Made by a program: the position numbers and the translations under genes. Below the pieces are notes generated by a model that did no database searches, was not told the origin of the DNA, and saw only the letters and a list, made by a program, of their open reading frames with translations. 64,000 bases of DNA from Microbacterium sp. cf332 (GTDB taxonomy: Bacteria; Actinomycetota; Actinomycetes; Actinomycetales; Microbacteriaceae): positions 716,314 through 780,313 of the forward strand of contig NZ_FNKN01000002.1 in assembly GCF_900102175.1 (NCBI RefSeq), read 5' to 3'. Of the stretch, positions 49,950 through 57,868 are shown in pieces; position 1 is the stretch's first letter, and each line of letters begins with the position of its first letter.

Positions 49950-50573
49950 ATGCCTCTCAAACGCAGCGGTCCGGTTCGCAGTGAGGCCGCCCGCCTGGCC
50001 ATCCTCGAAGCGGCGGGCGAGCTGTTCGCCGAGCGCGGCTACGAGCACCTCACGATGGAGGGGATCGCGCGGCGCGCGGGCGTGGGCAAGCAGACGATCT
50101 ACCGATGGTGGCCCCACAAGGGCGACGTCATCGCCGAGGCGCTCCTCGAGGGGCGGCTGCTCGAGCGCCACCGTGACGTGCCGAACACGGGCGACGCGCG
50201 GGCGGATCTCGCGACCTGGCTCGCCGACCTGTTCGCCCTGCGTGCGAGCGCCGACGGCGAGGGGCTCCTGCGATCCCTCGTCGCGGCCGCGGCCGGCAGC
50301 GCCGAGACGGGACGTCGGCTGCGTGCGGAGGTCCTCGCCGCCCCGCTGATGACACGACTGTCCGAGGCGCTGGGCGGGACGACGGGGAAGACGCTCGAGG
50401 CCGCAGCCGACGCACTGCTCGGCGCCGTCATCCTGCGCGCACTGAGCCGCGAGGAGTTCGAGCTCGACGACATGCTGCGCCTCGTCGACGTCATCCTCGG
50501 GCGCGCCGACCGCGACGAGGCGCCTTCCGAGACGGGCCTCAGGCCTGGCGGGAGCCGAGCACCTTCACGATGA
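49950..50573 (+). CDS. TetR/AcrR family regulator of the MMPL exporter
   Basis: 207 residues. HTH region EHLTMEGIARRAGVGKQTIYRWWPHKGDVIAEAL follows the RLAILEAAGELFAERGY helix; the ligand-binding half is of the TetR_C_16/YcdC-like type (LRSLVAAAAG, AAADALLGAVILRAL). ATG 49950 lies seven nt after GAGAAT. It faces the exporter gene across a 112-nt gap with a dyad, the standard layout for local repression. Its last 35 nt overlap the 3' end of the convergent recombinase-like gene. Confidence 0.9.
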   Translation: MPLKRSGPVRSEAARLAILEAAGELFAERGYEHLTMEGIARRAGVGKQTIYRWWPHKGDVIAEALLEGRLLERHRDVPNTGDARADLATWLADLFALRASADGEGLLRSLVAAAAGSAETGRRLRAEVLAAPLMTRLSEALGGTTGKTLEAAADALLGAVILRALSREEFELDDMLRLVDVILGRADRDEAPSETGLRPGGSRAPSR

Positions 50574-50994
50574 CGGAGCGGCGGCGGAGCTCGGCGATCG
50601 TCCGGGTCTCCTCGTCGGCGTCGCGACCGAGCGCATGCACGTCGGAGACGACGACGACATCGCCCGCGGTGAGGTGTCCGAACAGTCGCGACAGGCGCTC
50701 CTGCCAGCTCTCGCCGGTTTCGGGAGCCGGGTGGCGGAAGCCCTCGATCGGCACGCCGAACTGCGCGAGCGCATCGCGCTGGGCGACGATGCTCGGCATG
50801 TCGTCGCGAGACACGACGAGGCCGACGAGTCGGGCGCCGGCGGGACGCGCCGCCCACCACTCGGGGCTCGGTTGCAGGGCGGCGAAGCTGTCGGGCAGCC
50901 CGTCGGCGACGGCATCAGGCAGCGCGATCGTGCGCGTCTCGGCGTAATCGGCGGCCGGGCGCGCGGTCCGGTCGCCGTCGGTCGGGGTGCTCAC
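50539..50994 (-). CDS. Degenerate serine-recombinase-like protein
   Basis: 151 residues. After an Asp/Ala-rich N-terminus comes a resolvase-like fold: LVGLVVSRDDMPSIVAQRDALAQFGV resembles the Y-x-R-V-S-x-D...QR-x-AL start of serine recombinases, and GDVVVVSDVHALGRDADEETRTIAELRRRSV resembles GD-x-L-V-V-x-x-x-D-R-LGR...EL--RGV. A Ser is present at about the catalytic position but the flanking Arg residues are altered, and there is no long helix E or DNA-binding HTH. It is probably not an active recombinase; it may have been adopted for another purpose. Stop overlaps the tetR end. Lies 46 nt downstream of the antiporter gene. Confidence 0.65.
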   Translation of the reverse strand: MSTPTDGDRTARPAADYAETRTIALPDAVADGLPDSFAALQPSPEWWAARPAGARLVGLVVSRDDMPSIVAQRDALAQFGVPIEGFRHPAPETGESWQERLSRLFGHLTAGDVVVVSDVHALGRDADEETRTIAELRRRSVIVKVLGSRQA

Positions 50995-51040
50995 CCTCTC
51001 ATTGTCGCTGACGCGAGAACCGTTTTCAGCACGAGTTCGC

Positions 51041-52741
51041 TCAGAGGTCGTTCCGGCGCATCTCGAGGCTCACCTGCTGCGCGTCCAGACGACGCTGCGA
51101 CTCCCGCAGCACCTCGGACGAGTACGCCCCCTCACGCGACAGTTCGAGCAGTCGGGCCCGCATGGCGCCGATGAGCAGCAGCTGCAGCTCGCGAGCCTGG
51201 CTGCCGGCGTCATCGTCCGCCGCGTGCTCGAGGCGTCGCCGGGCGATCGACAGTGTGCGCGTGTCCCACCGGCCGCCCTCATCGAGGGCGAGCGCCGGAT
51301 CGCCGAGGCGATCGATGGCGGCGGTCCGCAACTCGGCATCGAGCGCCGCCTCCTCTTCGCGGAGAAGCGAGGTGTCGGCGGCGGCGCTCGGGATCCGCAG
51401 GATCCGGACGAGCCCCGGCAGGGTGAGCCCCTGCAGCAGCAGGCTGATGACCGCGACCAGGAACGCCGTCAGGATCAGCAGCTCACGCTCGGGGGTGTCG
51501 CGCGGCAACGTCTGCGCCGCGGCGAGGGTGACCACGCCGCGCATGCCCGCCCACACGATGATCGTGCCGTGCTTCCAGCCGAGCGGCGACGCCTCGTAGT
51601 AGTCGAGGTCGTTGAAGGCGCGGGTCACCCGGCTGCGCATGCCCTGCAGCCGGCGCCGCGTCGCTCCGGGGTCGCGCCCCCGGCCCGCGAAGTCGGGCGG
51701 CAGACTGTCGAGCCGCTCGGAGATCTGCTCGAGCCGGTCGCGCTGGTGGCTGCGGGCCCGGCGGCCCTGCACGAAGATGAGGCCGGCGACGTAGGCGGCG
51801 CGGATCACGAGGAGGATGGCGAGCGAGGCGAGGGCGAGCAGGATGGCCTTGCCCGGGCCGTTCTGCTGCTGCACGTTGTCGTCGAGGATGCCGCGCAGCT
51901 CGAGCCCCATGATGAGGAAGACGCCGCCCTCGAGGACGAGCTCGACGGTGCGCCAGTTGATCTCGTCCGACACCCGTTGCTCGGCTGTGAAACGCCGGGC
52001 GGCGCCCTGGCCCGTCGTGATCCCCGCCGCGACCGCGGCGACGAGGCCCGATCCGCCCAGGTGCTCGGTGGGGAGGTAGGCGACGAACGGCACGATGAAG
52101 CCGAGGGCGGTCGCCGCGACGGTGTTCATGCGGGCGCGGATCCGCAGGTTGAGCCCGCCCACGAGGACGCCCACCACGACCGCGGCGACGATCCCCCACA
52201 CGAAAGTGCCGACCGTGTCGGCGAACGCGAATCCACCCGCGACGGCCGCGATGGCGCTGCGGAGCAGCACGAGCGCGGTCGCGTCGTTGATGAGGCTCTC
52301 GCCCTCCAGGATGGTCACCACCCGCGGCGATATCCCGAGACGTTTCACGATCGACGTCGCGACGGCGTCGCTCGGACTGAGCACCGCGCCGAGTGCGACG
52401 GCGAGCGGGAATCCCAGCTGGGGCAGCACGAGCGTCAGGAACCCGCCGATGGCGAGCGCGCTGATCACGACGAGGGCGACCGCGAGTCCCGAGATCGACG
52501 GCAGGTCGCGACGGAACTCGACCGCGGGCAGCCGCACGGCGGCGGCGTACAGGAGCGGGGGCAGGACGCCGACGAGGATCAGCTCGGGGTCGACCTCGAA
52601 GTCGTCGAGGATCGGGAGCCACGACGCGGCGAGTCCGATGGCGACGAGGATCAAGGGGCCGGCCACGCCGAGACGCTTCGACAGCGACGTCGAGACGGCG
52701 ATGGCGACGACGCCGAGGATGAGTCCGGGCAGCAGCTCCAC
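51041..52741 (-). CDS. CPA1-family Na+/H+ antiporter (NhaP-like)
   Basis: 566-residue cation/proton antiporter. About twelve membrane helices occupy residues 1-420, with LGAVLSPSDAVATSIVKRLG (the S/T-D-x-V-A ion site), LEGESLINDATALVL (ND motif of electroneutral members) and VWAGMRGVVTLAAAQTLP (M-R-G-V/A box). A cytosolic insert (about 325-375) and a helical C-terminal tail (about 440-566) rich in Glu/Arg likely form a regulatory domain. GTG 52741 lies 16 nt after the mdh stop, so the two genes are probably one transcript. Role: pH and Na+ homeostasis. Confidence 0.93.
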   Translation of the reverse strand: MELLPGLILGVVAIAVSTSLSKRLGVAGPLILVAIGLAASWLPILDDFEVDPELILVGVLPPLLYAAAVRLPAVEFRRDLPSISGLAVALVVISALAIGGFLTLVLPQLGFPLAVALGAVLSPSDAVATSIVKRLGISPRVVTILEGESLINDATALVLLRSAIAAVAGGFAFADTVGTFVWGIVAAVVVGVLVGGLNLRIRARMNTVAATALGFIVPFVAYLPTEHLGGSGLVAAVAAGITTGQGAARRFTAEQRVSDEINWRTVELVLEGGVFLIMGLELRGILDDNVQQQNGPGKAILLALASLAILLVIRAAYVAGLIFVQGRRARSHQRDRLEQISERLDSLPPDFAGRGRDPGATRRRLQGMRSRVTRAFNDLDYYEASPLGWKHGTIIVWAGMRGVVTLAAAQTLPRDTPERELLILTAFLVAVISLLLQGLTLPGLVRILRIPSAAADTSLLREEEAALDAELRTAAIDRLGDPALALDEGGRWDTRTLSIARRRLEHAADDDAGSQARELQLLLIGAMRARLLELSREGAYSSEVLRESQRRLDAQQVSLEMRRNDL

Positions 52742-52756
52742 GATGCGGGGGCCGTC

Positions 52757-53761
52757 TCAGATGATGCCGAGGCCGCGGACCGCCTCGCGCTCGTCGACGA
52801 GCTCGGCGACCGAGGCGTCGAGGCGGGCACGGCCCCGTTCGTCGAGATCGAGGCCGGCGACCACGCGGTAGCCCGACCCGTCGCTCGTCACGGGGAACGA
52901 GCACACGAGACCCTCGGGCACGCCGTACTCGCCGCGCGAGACGACTGCCGCGGAGGTGCGGCGTCCCGCCGTCCCGAGCACGTCGTCGCGCACGTGGCGG
53001 ATGGCCGCGTTCGCGGCGGAGGCCGCCGACGACGCCCCCCGCACCGCGATGATCTCGGCACCGCGCTTCGCGACGCGCGGCACGAACTCGTCGTCGAGCC
53101 AGGCGTCGGCGGCCTCCGCGCCGCCGACGCGCTGGGCGAGCACCTCGAGCGCGGGCCGACCGCCGACGGTGGCCGAGGAGATGTCGGGGAACTGCGTCGC
53201 GGAGTGGTTGCCCCAGATCACGACGCCGTCGATGTCGGTGACGGGTGCCTCGAGGCGCGCCGCGAGCTGCGCGACGGCACGCTCGTGGTCGAGCCGGGTG
53301 AGCGCACTGAAGCGGTCGGCGGGAACGCCCTCGGCGGCCGACGCCGCGATGAGCGCGTTCGTGTTCGCCGGGTTGCCGACCACGAGAACGCGCACATCGG
53401 ATGCGGCGGCCGCGGCGATCGCGGCGCCCTGCGGCCCGAAGATCCCCGCATTGGCGGCGAGCAGGTCGCTGCGCTCCATCCCGGCCGCGCGGGGGCGCGC
53501 TCCCACGAGCATCGCGATGTTCGCGCCGGCGAAGCCCGTCCGCGCGTCGTCGGTGACCTCGACCGACCCCAGGAGCGGGAAGGCGCCGTCCTGCAGTTCG
53601 AGCGCGGTCCCCTCGGCGGCCCGGACGCCGTCGGGGATCTCGAGCAGGCGCAGGTTCACAGGCCGATCGGGTCCGAGCATCTCGCCCGACGCGATGCGGA
53701 ACAGCAGGGCGTATCCGATCTGGCCGGCGGCGCCGGTGACGGTGACGGTGGTGGCGTCCAT
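52757..53761 (-). CDS. mdh: Malate dehydrogenase
   Basis: NAD-dependent TCA-cycle enzyme, 334 residues, of the non-tetrameric MDH type common in actinobacteria. N-terminal Rossmann motif [30 protein letters not shown], the substrate loop [18 protein letters not shown] (normally GA-x-PR-x-x-GMER), [13 protein letters not shown], catalytic region [14 protein letters not shown] (Asp) and [12 protein letters not shown] (His of the Asp-His pair). Full length. ATG 53761. In the 225-nt upstream gap there is a 76-nt palindromic repeat (53821-53896). Confidence 0.96.
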   Translation of the reverse strand: MDATTVTVTGAAGQIGYALLFRIASGEMLGPDRPVNLRLLEIPDGVRAAEGTALELQDGAFPLLGSVEVTDDARTGFAGANIAMLVGARPRAAGMERSDLLAANAGIFGPQGAAIAAAAASDVRVLVVGNPANTNALIAASAAEGVPADRFSALTRLDHERAVAQLAARLEAPVTDIDGVVIWGNHSATQFPDISSATVGGRPALEVLAQRVGGAEAADAWLDDEFVPRVAKRGAEIIAVRGASSAASAANAAIRHVRDDVLGTAGRRTSAAVVSRGEYGVPEGLVCSFPVTSDGSGYRVVAGLDLDERGRARLDASVAELVDEREAVRGLGII

Positions 53762-53820
53762 GTCCCGACTCTATTCCTGCCCGCTCCGGCGTCCGCGAGG
53801 GGGCGGCCGTGCGTGATCGG

Positions 53821-53896
53821 ATACAAGGGATCCGATCCGACCCCCCGTGATGGGTGCCGCATGGCCGGGGTGTCGCGGCTGATCCCTTGCATCGCG
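53821..53896. repeat. 76-nt palindromic element, family 2 copy 1
   Basis: Perfect 9-bp outer arms CAAGGGATC (53824-53832) and GATCCCTTG (53881-53889). Reversed, it aligns without gaps to 63295-63370 with 59 of 76 identical bases. It sits in the divergent gap between mdh and the iminopeptidase gene. Confidence 0.8.
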
Positions 53897-53974
53897 AGGT
53901 GGTGAACCGAACACCGGCGACGCGGATACCGGATCACCGCCGTGCGGCGATGCGGCCCGCGACGACGCCACCGG

Positions 53975-53980
53975 TACCGT
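53975..53980 (+). promoter_or_regulatory. -10 hexamer TACCGT of leaderless leader ORF and pip
   Basis: TACCGT, six nt, then ATG 53987 of a 10-codon ORF that overlaps the iminopeptidase start. Confidence 0.5.
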
Positions 53981-53986
53981 GAACGC

Positions 53987-54019
53987 ATGACTGAACGCGA
54001 CCGCGGAGCCGCACGGTGA
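53987..54019 (+). CDS. 10-codon leader ORF coupled to pip
   Basis: ATG 53987 opens MTERDRGAAR and stops at 54017-54019; the stop overlaps the GTG of the iminopeptidase gene in GTGA. Because the ATG is six nt downstream of a -10 hexamer, a leaderless mRNA would begin with this mini-ORF and feed ribosomes into the main gene by termination-reinitiation. The sequence has no Pro or Cys run that would suggest amino-acid sensing, but contains three Arg codons. Coding is inferred from geometry only. Confidence 0.4.
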   Translation: MTERDRGAAR

Positions 54020-54999
54020 GCGTGTCGGCCGCGCTGGCCGACATCCTGTACCCCGAGATCGAGCCGTACGACACCGGGTTCCTGCTCGCCGGCGACGGAC
54101 AGCGCGTCTACTGGGAGCAGTCGGGCAACCCCGAGGGCAAGCCGGTCGTGTTCCTCCACGGCGGCCCGGGCGGCGGAACCGCGGCCTGGCACCGGCGCTT
54201 CTTCGACCCCGAGGCCTATCGCATCATCCTGTTCGATCAGCGGGGATGCGGTCGGTCGACGCCGCACGCGAGCGATCCCGCAGCCGACCTCCGGTACAAC
54301 ACGACGTGGCATCTCGTCGCCGACATCGAACTGCTCCGCCGTAATTTCGGCATCGACCGGTGGCAGGTGTTCGGCGGGTCGTGGGGCTCGACACTGGCTC
54401 TGGCGTACGCGCAGTCGCATCCCGACGCCGTGTCCGAGCTCGTGCTGCGCGGCATCTTCACGCTGCGTCGCCATGAGCTCGAGTGGTTCTACGAGGGCGG
54501 CGCCGCGGCGCTGTTCCCCGATCTGTGGGAGGACTACCTCGCGCCCGTCCCCGTGATCGAGCGCAGCCGGCTGATCGAGGCCTACCACCGTCTCCTCACC
54601 GACCCCGATCCCGCCGTGCACGTTCCTGCGGCGCAGGCCTGGACCCGGTGGGAGGCCTCGACGGTGACACTGCGGCCCGACCCCGAGCTGGTCGCCGGGA
54701 TGACCACGGCCGCCTCGGCCACGGCCTTCGCGCGCATCGAGAACCACTACTTCATCAACGGCGGCTGGCTGCGCGAGGGTCAGCTGATCGAGGATGCCGC
54801 GTCGGGCCGCCTGCGCAGCATCCCCGGCGTCATCGTGCAGGGGCGCTACGACGCGTGCACGCCGCCGATGACGGCGTGGGACCTGCACCGTGCCTGGCCC
54901 GAGGCGGAGTTCGTCTTGGTCGACGACGCGGGCCACTCGGCGGCGGAACCCGGCATCGCCGCCGCGCTCGTCGCCGCGACCGACCGCTTCGCCCGCTGA
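54016..54999 (+). CDS. pip: Proline iminopeptidase
   Basis: Alpha/beta hydrolase of family S33 that removes N-terminal proline from peptides; 327 residues, cytoplasmic. VVFLHGGPGGGTAAWHRRFFDP (oxyanion region, HGGPGGG), LFDQRGCGRSTPH, nucleophile elbow GGSWGSTLALAYAQ (Ser in GxSxG), FARIENHYFINGGW, acid region IVQGRYDACTPP (Asp) and the final His in DDAGHSAAEP. All triad residues are in place. GTG 54016 begins in the stop of a 10-codon leader ORF. Confidence 0.95.
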   Translation: MSVSAALADILYPEIEPYDTGFLLAGDGQRVYWEQSGNPEGKPVVFLHGGPGGGTAAWHRRFFDPEAYRIILFDQRGCGRSTPHASDPAADLRYNTTWHLVADIELLRRNFGIDRWQVFGGSWGSTLALAYAQSHPDAVSELVLRGIFTLRRHELEWFYEGGAAALFPDLWEDYLAPVPVIERSRLIEAYHRLLTDPDPAVHVPAAQAWTRWEASTVTLRPDPELVAGMTTAASATAFARIENHYFINGGWLREGQLIEDAASGRLRSIPGVIVQGRYDACTPPMTAWDLHRAWPEAEFVLVDDAGHSAAEPGIAAALVAATDRFAR

Positions 55000-55020
55000 C
55001 CCTCGCGAGGACGTACCGGT

Positions 55021-55077
55021 CTCGCGAGCGCACACCGCTCTCGGTGCGTCATCGCGTCGAGAGTGCGTTCTCGGCGG
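55021..55077. repeat. Palindromic repeat (ACGCACC family), copy 1, overlapping the lacI 3' end
   Basis: CGCGAGCGCAC...GTGCGTCATCGCG hairpin (55023-55056) followed by GTGCGTTCTCGGCGG. The stretch from 55040 matches 61331-61365 closely. It contains the stop codon and last residues (ENALSTR) of the LacI-type gene. Confidence 0.65.
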
Positions 55078-56047
55078 TACGGGCGGCGTCCTCCGCCGCC
55101 GGCCAGTGCACCGAGACCGACAGACGGCGCCGCTCGGGACCGGAGGGCGGCGACGTGAGCATCGGCAGCAGCGCGGCCATCGCCTCGCGCCCGAGCTCGT
55201 CGCCGTCGACGTCGATCGCCGGCACATCATCGGCCCCGATCGCCTCGGCGACCAGGCGTTCGGCGCTCACGACGATCTCGCCGGGCGAGGCGACCCCGCG
55301 GGCGCGCAGCGCGAAGACGAGACCGAGGCCGATGGATGTCGCGTAAGGGACGACGGCGGTCGCGCCCGAGGCGATGACCGCGTCGGCCGTCGCCACGCCC
55401 GCGGCGAAGGTGGCGGGGAACGGCCCGAATGCGCTCAGCTCGACCCGGTCGCCCACCGCCGCGGCGATCGCGGCGGAGCGCTGCCGGTCCTGCCATGAGC
55501 CGTCGGGCCCGCCGAGGTAGACGATGCCGCGATGACCGGCGTCGGCGAGACGCGTCGTGAGCTCGGCGAAGGCGCTCGCGGTGTCGGCGACGATCGACGT
55601 CATGCCGTCGATCTCGCGGTCGACGAGGACGGTGGGCCCGAAGGCGCCCGCGGCGCGGACGATGTCGTCGGGGCCGCGCGGTGCGACGAGGATGCAGCCG
55701 TCGACCTGCCGCGCGAGCCGCTCGAGCTCGGCGAGCCCCTCCCCGTCGTCGAGGCGATGCACCGCGACGGTGAGCTGGAGGTCGGACTCGCGGGCACGGG
55801 CCTGCGCCCCCGCGATGATCGGCGTGAAGAAGGCGTTGTCGAGGGTGGGGACGACGAGGGCGACGATGCCGCTGCGGCCGCGGGCCAGATGACTGGCCGC
55901 CCGGTTGGCGATGAAGCCGAGCTCCGCGGCGGCCTGACGCACGCGGGCGACCGTCTCGGGGGCAACGAGGTCGGCGCGGCTGAGGGCACGGGATGCGGTC
56001 GACTTCGACACTCCCGCCCGCGCGGCGACATCGGCGAGGGTCGTCAC
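55049..56047 (-). CDS. LacI-family transcriptional regulator of the adjacent ABC/deaminase operon
   Basis: 332 residues. The N-terminal HTH and hinge are canonical: TTLADVAARAGVSKSTASRALSRADLVAPETVARVRQAA and AASHLARGRS. A periplasmic-binding-protein-like effector domain follows (VALVVPTLDNAFFTPIIAG, VYLGGPDGSWQDRQR). GTG 56047 has GGGAG upstream. Its promoter and the divergent operon hold three copies of GCAACCGGTTGC, the usual LacI-type half-palindrome form with central CG, so it controls itself and the transporter operon. The last residues derive from a palindromic repeat. The inducer is unknown, perhaps a nucleoside or its deamination product. Confidence 0.93.
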   Translation of the reverse strand: MTTLADVAARAGVSKSTASRALSRADLVAPETVARVRQAAAELGFIANRAASHLARGRSGIVALVVPTLDNAFFTPIIAGAQARARESDLQLTVAVHRLDDGEGLAELERLARQVDGCILVAPRGPDDIVRAAGAFGPTVLVDREIDGMTSIVADTASAFAELTTRLADAGHRGIVYLGGPDGSWQDRQRSAAIAAAVGDRVELSAFGPFPATFAAGVATADAVIASGATAVVPYATSIGLGLVFALRARGVASPGEIVVSAERLVAEAIGADDVPAIDVDGDELGREAMAALLPMLTSPPSGPERRRLSVSVHWPAAEDAARTAENALSTR

Positions 56048-56108
56048 CGAGCTCCCTTCGTCCCGCCGTTTCCGGTGCCCGGCGGTCCGCTCATCCTACT
56101 GAGCCGGA

Positions 56109-56120
56109 GCAACCGGTTGC
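56109..56120. promoter_or_regulatory. LacI operator O1
   Basis: Perfect palindrome GCAACCGGTTGC, 61 bp upstream of the lacI start; likely autoregulation site. Confidence 0.75.
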
Positions 56121-56139
56121 GTCCGCGTCATCGCGCGGT

Positions 56140-56159
56140 TTTACACGGTGTTTACACGA
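56140..56159. repeat. 11-bp direct repeat TTTACACG in the divergent promoter
   Basis: TTTACACGG (56140-56148) and TTTACACGA (56151-56159), one helical turn apart, the most AT-rich patch of the gap. It may contain lacI promoter elements on the minus strand (TGTAAA) or a second regulator site. Confidence 0.35.
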
Positions 56160-56197
56160 ATGGTCGCGATGGCCCCGCAGAGGGTCATACGGTAGAG

Positions 56198-56221
56198 GCA
56201 ACCGGTTGCGCAACCGGTTGC
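56198..56221. promoter_or_regulatory. Two abutting LacI operators O2-O3 before the ABC operon
   Basis: GCAACCGGTTGC at 56198-56209 and again at 56210-56221, with no gap, just after a -10-like TACGGT (56188-56193). Bound repressor would cover the transcription start of the permease operon. The distal O1 at 56109 is about 90 bp away, which allows looping. Confidence 0.8.
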
Positions 56222-56252
56222 ACCCGCCCTCTCGTACGAACGGAGTTCGCTC

Positions 56253-57074
56253 GTGGTTTCACGCCGCACCGGACTGCTCGCCCTCCCCGGGCTGGCGCTC
56301 CTGCTGGCGGGGTTCCTCATCCCGTCGATCGCGATGCTGTTCGCCCCTCCGGGCGTCAGCCCCGTCGACATCCTCGAACGACTCGGCGGGATGCTGACCG
56401 ACCCGTTCGATCTCGCGATCATCGGGCGCACGGTCGGCCTCGGTCTCATCGTCACGGTCATCTGCATCGTGCTGGGGTTCCCGATCGCCTACCTGCTGGC
56501 CCGCTCGACCTCGCGCTGGGCCGGCGTTCTGCTCGCGCTCGCGATCTTCCCGCTGCTGCTGAGCAACGTCGTGCGGACCTTCGGCTGGCTCGTGCTGCTC
56601 GGTTCCAACGGCGCCATCGGCCAGCTGCTGACCGGTCTCGGCCTCGTCGACCGCGCGCCCCAGCTCCTCTACACCGAGCTCGCGATCGTGCTGGGGCTCA
56701 CCCAGCTCTTCCTGCCGCTCGCGATCATCTCGTGCTACTCCGCCGTCGCCCAGGTCGACCCCGGTCTCGACGACGCCGCACGCGGACTCGGCGCCGGCCG
56801 CACCCGCACCTTCTGGGGCATCGTCGTGCCGCTCTCGGCCCCCGGCATGGTCGTCGCGGCCACGCTCGTCTTCGCCGGTAGCGTCACCGCATACACGACC
56901 CCGTACCTGCTGGGCGGATCCAGCCAGCGGATGCTGTCGACGCAGCTCTACTCGTACTCGAGCGTCACGATCGACTGGGCGGCCGCGAGCGCGACGGCGA
57001 TCATCATGACGATGCTCGTGTTCGCCGTGTCGGGCCTGTCGGCCGTCGTCGCGCGACGGGGGGCCACCTCGTGA
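56253..57074 (+). CDS. ABC transporter permease, PotB-like
   Basis: First membrane subunit of a type I ABC importer of the polyamine/opine/iron group, 273 residues, six membrane helices. The EAA loop facing the ATPase reads DDAARGLGAGRTRTFWGIVVPLSAPG (about residues 175-200). GTG 56253 has CGGAG upstream. Its stop overlaps the next gene in GTGA (57071-57074). Preceded by two LacI operators. Followed by a second permease, an ATPase, a binding lipoprotein and a deaminase, all co-directional, which makes a complete uptake and first-step catabolic operon. Confidence 0.92.
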   Translation: MVSRRTGLLALPGLALLLAGFLIPSIAMLFAPPGVSPVDILERLGGMLTDPFDLAIIGRTVGLGLIVTVICIVLGFPIAYLLARSTSRWAGVLLALAIFPLLLSNVVRTFGWLVLLGSNGAIGQLLTGLGLVDRAPQLLYTELAIVLGLTQLFLPLAIISCYSAVAQVDPGLDDAARGLGAGRTRTFWGIVVPLSAPGMVVAATLVFAGSVTAYTTPYLLGGSSQRMLSTQLYSYSSVTIDWAAASATAIIMTMLVFAVSGLSAVVARRGATS

Positions 57075-57868
57075 AGACGAGCCGCCCCGTCGCGGCGACG
57101 CTCGCCGTCGCCGGCTACATCATCATGATCGTGCCGATCCTCTTCGTGGTCGCCACGGCGTTCACCGGGGGACGCACCCTGCGCTTCCCGCCCGAGGGCT
57201 TCTCGCTGCAGTGGTTCGAAGCGGCCCTGAACTACGACCCGTTCATCAGCGCGTTGCTGTCGAGCCTGCAGCTCGCGCTCATCGCGACGGTGCTCGCGCT
57301 GCTCATCGGCGTGCCCGTCACGCTCGCGATCCACCGCGGGCGGCTGCCGGGCAAGGGACTGGTCGAGGGGCTGTTCCTCTCGCCGCTCATCGTCCCCGAG
57401 CTCGTGGTGGGCCTCGCCCTCTACCAGCAGCTGATGATCGGGCTGCGGCTCGACAACTTCCCCGTGCTGCTGATCGGCCACACCGTGCTGATGCTGCCCT
57501 ACGCCGTGCGGGTCACGGGTGCCTCGCTGGCGCTCGCCGATCCGGGCATCGAGGAGGCCGCCCGCGGCCTCGGCGCCTCGCCGCTGCGGGCGTTCTTCAC
57601 CGTGACCCTGCCGCTGCTGCGACCGGGCATCTTCTCGGCGGGCCTGCTCAGCTTCGTCACCTCGTTCAACAACGTGCCGCTGTCGCTGCTGCTGCAGAGC
57701 CGCGACTTCCGCACGCTTCCCGTCACCATGCTCGACTACGTCCAGCAGAGCTACGACCCCATGGTCGCTGCCACGAGCACCATCATCCTCGCGGGCACCG
57801 TCGTGATCGCCGTCATCGCCGAGCGCACGGTCGGCTTCGCCCGCATCTTCGGAGGGATCAACCGATGA
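57071..57868 (+). CDS. ABC transporter permease, PotC-like
   Basis: Second permease subunit, 265 residues, six membrane helices. EAA loop EEAARGLGASPLRAFFTVTLPLLRPG (about 160-185). GTG 57071 is coupled to the first permease by GTGA; its stop overlaps the ATPase ATG (57865-57868, ATGA) with GGAGGG at good spacing. Substrate specificity is set by the binding protein, not visible here. Confidence 0.92.
   Translation: MKTSRPVAATLAVAGYIIMIVPILFVVATAFTGGRTLRFPPEGFSLQWFEAALNYDPFISALLSSLQLALIATVLALLIGVPVTLAIHRGRLPGKGLVEGLFLSPLIVPELVVGLALYQQLMIGLRLDNFPVLLIGHTVLMLPYAVRVTGASLALADPGIEEAARGLGASPLRAFFTVTLPLLRPGIFSAGLLSFVTSFNNVPLSLLLQSRDFRTLPVTMLDYVQQSYDPMVAATSTIILAGTVVIAVIAERTVGFARIFGGINR

Noticed and set aside
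50539..50994. Active DNA invertase or a phase-variation system
   Set aside because: No DNA-binding domain, altered catalytic surroundings, and no pair of inverted sites flanking a promoter was found.
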